Below, piece by piece: positions 6,062-8,600 of a stretch of 8,600 nucleotides of DNA (position 1 is its first letter; the number at the start of each line of letters is the position of its first letter). The notes below the pieces were generated by a model. The model saw only the letters and a list, made by a program, of their open reading frames with translations, did not search any database and was not told where the DNA came from. The position numbers and the translations under genes are program-made. The DNA comes from JARRNO01 sp037384885. GTDB taxonomy: Bacteria > Acidobacteriota > UBA4820 > DSQY01. The stretch covers positions 1-8,600 of the forward strand of contig JARRNO010000143.1 in the NCBI GenBank assembly GCA_037384885.1, read 5' to 3'.

Positions 6062-7081
6062 CTACATTCCCAGGTAGCGGGCATAGAGCGTCCGCGCGAA
6101 AGCAACGTCCTGTGTCCCGTGAATCATGGCCCGGCCGTCGGTGAACAACGTAACGGCATGTCCCTCCCACTCGGTCTGGAGAATAAATGAGTTGCGGTAC
6201 ACCGGGGACATGGCTGCGAGAGTTTGTTCGGCCTTGGCCAAATCGAGCCGCGTTTCCCTTTCGGGGACCAGCATCACTGCGTCTCTTCCGCATAGGGAGT
6301 GGGTGCGGCTCCCCTTTCGCTCTTCCAGGTAGTCGAAGGACCGGCGGCCGCAACAGGGGCACTGGGGGTCCCTTGGAAGGGAAGTCAGGCGTACCGAAAA
6401 GTCGAGCAGATCGATCCGGGCCATGCCCTCCATGAGAAGTTCAGTGTGCCGGGAGAGGATCTTCAGCGCCTCGGCGGCTTGGAGCGAGGCTACAAATGAT
6501 GCTGCAGGCCCGAGAACACCGGCTGTATCGCAGGTGGGAGCCGTTCCCGGGGGCGGGGATTCGGGAAAGAGGCAACGCAGACATGGACTCTCGCCGGGAA
6601 CGACGGTGAGCACGCTGCCGGCCATTCCCACCACACCTGAGTGGATCCAGGGTTTGTCTTCGTGAACGGCGGCGTCGTTCAGAAGGTACCGGGTTTCGTA
6701 ATTGTCCGTACCGTCAAGGACGAGGTCCACCTCCCGGAAGAGGCGGAGGGCTTGCTCCGGCCCCAGGTCCAGGTTCCAGGCCTGGACGTCCAAATCGCTG
6801 CGGATGCTGCGCAACCGGGCGGCGGCGGCATGGGCCTTTGGGAGCCGGTTGCGCACGTCGTCTTCTGTGTAAAGAATCTGGCGGTGAAGGTTGGAAAGGT
6901 CGACAATATCACGATCCACCGCAACGATGCGTGACACTCCGGCTCGGGCAAGGAGCTCCGCCGCGGTGCCGCCGAGCGCACCGAGACCTACGATGCCCAC
7001 AGATGAACGCTCGATTCGCCCCTGACCGGATTGGCCCAACCAGGGAAGGCGTTCCTGCCTGGAGTACCGAGTCGAACTCAT
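6062..7081 (-). CDS. thiF: ThiF/MoeB family (E1-like) sulfur-carrier adenylyltransferase
   Basis: These enzymes adenylate the C-terminal Gly-Gly of a small sulfur carrier (ThiS, MoaD or similar) so it can be thiocarboxylated. In 339 residues it has RYSRQ (5-9), the nucleotide-binding GLGALGG (32-38), VDLSNLHRQ (60-68), Lys82, LDGTDNYETR with Asp126 as the likely catalytic Asp, zinc pairs Cys167/Cys170 and Cys241/Cys244, and the TCDTAGV loop with Cys184, the position equivalent to the ThiS-linking Cys of E. coli ThiF. The C-terminal 90 residues, ending MIHGTQDVAFARTLYARYLG, match the extension of Bacillus-type ThiF rather than a rhodanese domain. No carrier gene or other thiamin or molybdopterin gene is in the window, so the partner is unknown; MoeB is the alternative name. 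It starts at ATG 7081, 25 nt after rodA, with GGAG about 11 nt upstream. It looks intact. Confidence 0.85.
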   Translation of the reverse strand: MSSTRYSRQERLPWLGQSGQGRIERSSVGIVGLGALGGTAAELLARAGVSRIVAVDRDIVDLSNLHRQILYTEDDVRNRLPKAHAAAARLRSIRSDLDVQAWNLDLGPEQALRLFREVDLVLDGTDNYETRYLLNDAAVHEDKPWIHSGVVGMAGSVLTVVPGESPCLRCLFPESPPPGTAPTCDTAGVLGPAASFVASLQAAEALKILSRHTELLMEGMARIDLLDFSVRLTSLPRDPQCPCCGRRSFDYLEERKGSRTHSLCGRDAVMLVPERETRLDLAKAEQTLAAMSPVYRNSFILQTEWEGHAVTLFTDGRAMIHGTQDVAFARTLYARYLGM

Positions 7082-7106
7082 CGCGCAATTACTCCGTTCG
7101 GGCGGT

Positions 7107-8216
7107 CTAAAGCGAAAACCGGTGGGTTCGGACGTTGATAGCCAGTCCCACGAACAACGTCATACTGAGGAGGGAAGAGCCGCCGTAAGACAAAAAGGGC
7201 AGGGGAATCCCCGTGGTCGGCAGGAGGCCCAGCACCATCCCCACATTGATGATGACATGATACAGCAAGACCGCAAAGGCCGCGACGGCTAGGAATCGTC
7301 CTTCGCGATCCCGGGCAAGTTCCATGGCGCCTGTCAACCGGAGCAGAAGAAGCGTGTAAAGGCCGAGCAGTATCAGGGATCCCGCAAAACCCGTCTCTTC
7401 GGCCACCACCCCGAAAATGAAATCCGTCTGTGGAGCGGGGAGGAAATTCAATCTGTTTTGGGTGCCGGAGTGAAGCCCTTTGCCCCAGAATTCCCCGCTT
7501 CCCACCGCAATCTTTGCCTGGTTGACCTGGTAGCCGGCTCCCTGCGGGTCTAAGGAAGGGTTGAGGAATGTGAGAATCCTTTCCTTCTGGTAGGGCTTGA
7601 AGAAGGTGAACCACCCCAGCGCGAAGAGCACAAGCAGTCCAGCAAATCCCAGAGCCGCCCACTTCAGAAGCTTCCCAAGCGGCACGTCGCTCACGTAAAA
7701 CACGGCCGCCAAAATCGGCAGGAAGGTCGTGGCCGTCCCGAAATCAGGCTGCAGGAAGGTCAGGCCCATGGGTACCAGCACGATTCCCAGCATGACGGCG
7801 ATCTGCGTCCTACCTATTTTCCGGGGTTCAAGGCCTTTGATATAACCGGCGCAGGCCAGGGCGCCGAAAAACTTTGCGAGCTCGGAGGGCTGCACGCTGA
7901 TCGGCCCGATCACGAGCCATGAGCGGGACCCGGCAACGCTATGGCCGACCAACGGCAGCAGTAAAAGGACCACCAGAACGGCGCCGTAAAGGATATAGCT
8001 GTATTCGAGCCAGATTTCATAGGGGATGAACACGGCGAGTCCGAGAACCGCCAGGGCGATCAGGTCGAACATCACCTGTCTCCCGGCCAGGAAGGCGAAG
8101 CGTGTCTGAAATGTGGCGGACTGTACCATCACGGCGCCGATGATCATTAGGGCGACGGCGGCTCCAAATGCGAGCCAGTCCACGTGATGGAGATCCTTTC
8201 TAACCGTTTTGAACAT
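7107..8216 (-). CDS. rodA: rod shape-determining SEDS glycosyltransferase RodA
   Basis: RodA polymerises glycan strands from lipid II for side-wall elongation, in an inner-membrane complex with PBP2. The 369-residue protein has about ten hydrophobic segments and the SEDS signatures SVAGSRSWLVIGPISVQPSE, QPDFGTA, ERILTFLNP, GYQVNQAKIAVGSG, LPAPQTDFIFGVVAEE (Asp265, equivalent to the essential E. coli Asp262), LLPTTGIPLPFLSYGGSS and a NVRTHRF end. The open frame extends upstream to 8354, but that part lies inside the PBP2 tail in another frame and has no RodA features. ATG 8216 gives the normal start (MFKTVRKDLHHVDW) and a 17-nt overlap with PBP2. It ends in TAG, with an in-frame TAA five codons later. 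No damage is seen. Confidence 0.95.
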   Translation of the reverse strand: MFKTVRKDLHHVDWLAFGAAVALMIIGAVMVQSATFQTRFAFLAGRQVMFDLIALAVLGLAVFIPYEIWLEYSYILYGAVLVVLLLLPLVGHSVAGSRSWLVIGPISVQPSELAKFFGALACAGYIKGLEPRKIGRTQIAVMLGIVLVPMGLTFLQPDFGTATTFLPILAAVFYVSDVPLGKLLKWAALGFAGLLVLFALGWFTFFKPYQKERILTFLNPSLDPQGAGYQVNQAKIAVGSGEFWGKGLHSGTQNRLNFLPAPQTDFIFGVVAEETGFAGSLILLGLYTLLLLRLTGAMELARDREGRFLAVAAFAVLLYHVIINVGMVLGLLPTTGIPLPFLSYGGSSLLSMTLFVGLAINVRTHRFSL

Positions 8217-8600
8217 GGCTCGTTCCGCCGCCGGTTTTTTGGGCCTCGTCCTGCTGAACCGGTCCCGGTACGGGGGGAGGGGCGTCCGGCTTTTCATCCC
8301 CGGATTTTCCGTAAAACAAATATTCCAAACCCTTGCGGGCGATCCGGGCCGCAAGGTCCCCTCCGTGCCCGCCGTGCTCCACCATGACCACGAAAGCCAC
8401 CTGCGGGTCCTTCATGGGGGCGAATCCTGCAAACCAGGCGTGGTCGCGCACATCTTTTTTCAAGTCGTAGGTGTTTTCTCCCGCGCTGGCCCGGACCACC
8501 TGCGCCGTACCCGTTTTGGCGCAGACCTCGAGTCCTTTGATCATGCAGGCCCGTCCCGTGCCTCCATCGTTCACGACGCGCCAGAGGGCGTGCTTGACCA
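8200..8600 (-). CDS. mrdA: penicillin-binding protein 2 (elongation transpeptidase), C-terminal fragment
   Basis: PBP2 is the class B transpeptidase that cross-links side-wall peptidoglycan together with RodA, anchored in the inner membrane with its active domain in the periplasm. Only the last 133 or so residues are in the window; the 5' part lies beyond 8600. Visible are HALWRVVNDGGTGR, the KTGT active-site motif (8506-8517, followed by AQVV), HAWFAGFAP, VAFVVMVEHGGHGG and IARKGLEYLFYG. A Pro- and Gln-rich tail of about 35 residues follows, common and variable in this family. The catalytic Ser and the SxN motif are upstream of the window edge. The order PBP2 then rodA, with overlap, is the standard pairing and supports both calls. 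Confidence 0.92.
   Translation of the reverse strand, partial: VKHALWRVVNDGGTGRACMIKGLEVCAKTGTAQVVRASAGENTYDLKKDVRDHAWFAGFAPMKDPQVAFVVMVEHGGHGGDLAARIARKGLEYLFYGKSGDEKPDAPPPVPGPVQQDEAQKTGGGTSHVQNG

Noticed and set aside
7082..7106. TPP riboswitch ahead of thiF
   Set aside because: The gap from rodA is only 25 nt, too short for a THI-box aptamer.
8217..8354. Upstream extension of rodA to 8354
   Set aside because: Those 46 codons lie within the PBP2 C-terminal coding region in a different frame and do not look like RodA; ATG 8216 gives the normal N-terminus.
1..8600. Mobile element, CRISPR array, tRNA or rRNA gene
   Set aside because: No transposase, repeat-spacer pattern, flanking repeats or RNA gene structure was found; the lesions are not accompanied by any inserted element.
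1..8600. Genome-wide UAG reassignment to a sense codon
   Set aside because: PBP2, rodA and thiF all end in TAG at the expected protein ends, so UAG works as a stop here; at most partial suppression is possible.

Overview
The window is a single co-oriented gene cluster, entirely on the minus strand, from a GC-rich Gram-negative bacterium. LpxK (lipid A) and the PBP2/RodA pair show the Gram-negative, rod-type envelope. The order PBP2-rodA-thiF/moeB-lpxK-priA-deoxynucleoside kinase-panB-panC-panD, with this kinase next to the pan genes, recalls Desulfobacterota (deltaproteobacteria). That assignment is recall-based inference; no search was run.

In the direction of transcription (high to low coordinates): the C-terminal end of PBP2 (8600-8200), rodA (8216-7107), a ThiF/MoeB-family adenylyltransferase (7081-6062), lpxK (6058-5030), priA (5033-2746), a deoxynucleoside kinase (2653-2006), panB and panC in one open frame (1900-218), and the first 72 codons of panD (216-1, running off the window). 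Junctions are tight: a 17-nt PBP2/rodA overlap, 25 nt to thiF, 3 nt to lpxK, a 4-nt GTGA overlap into priA, and 1 nt between panC and panD. The only sizeable gaps are about 92 nt (2654-2745, with a plausible promoter) and 105 nt (1901-2005). No gene-free stretch exceeds 300 bases.

The right half (lpxK, thiF, rodA, PBP2 end) looks intact. The left 5 kb does not. priA lacks about 46 codons including helicase motif VI, and changes frame there. The kinase has an in-frame TAG seven codons after its well-supported ATG. The N-terminus of panC appears to have lost about 34 nt, leaving its body fused in frame to panB. panD carries a TAG at codon 25, the serine that becomes the catalytic pyruvoyl group. 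Read literally, this cell could not make beta-alanine with PanD and has no working PriA helicase. The explanations are real gene decay (a pantothenate-dependent or host-associated lineage), a poor assembly, or, for the two UAG codons only, suppression or recoding. No new defence, mobile or RNA system was seen; the clustered lesions are the main point of interest.
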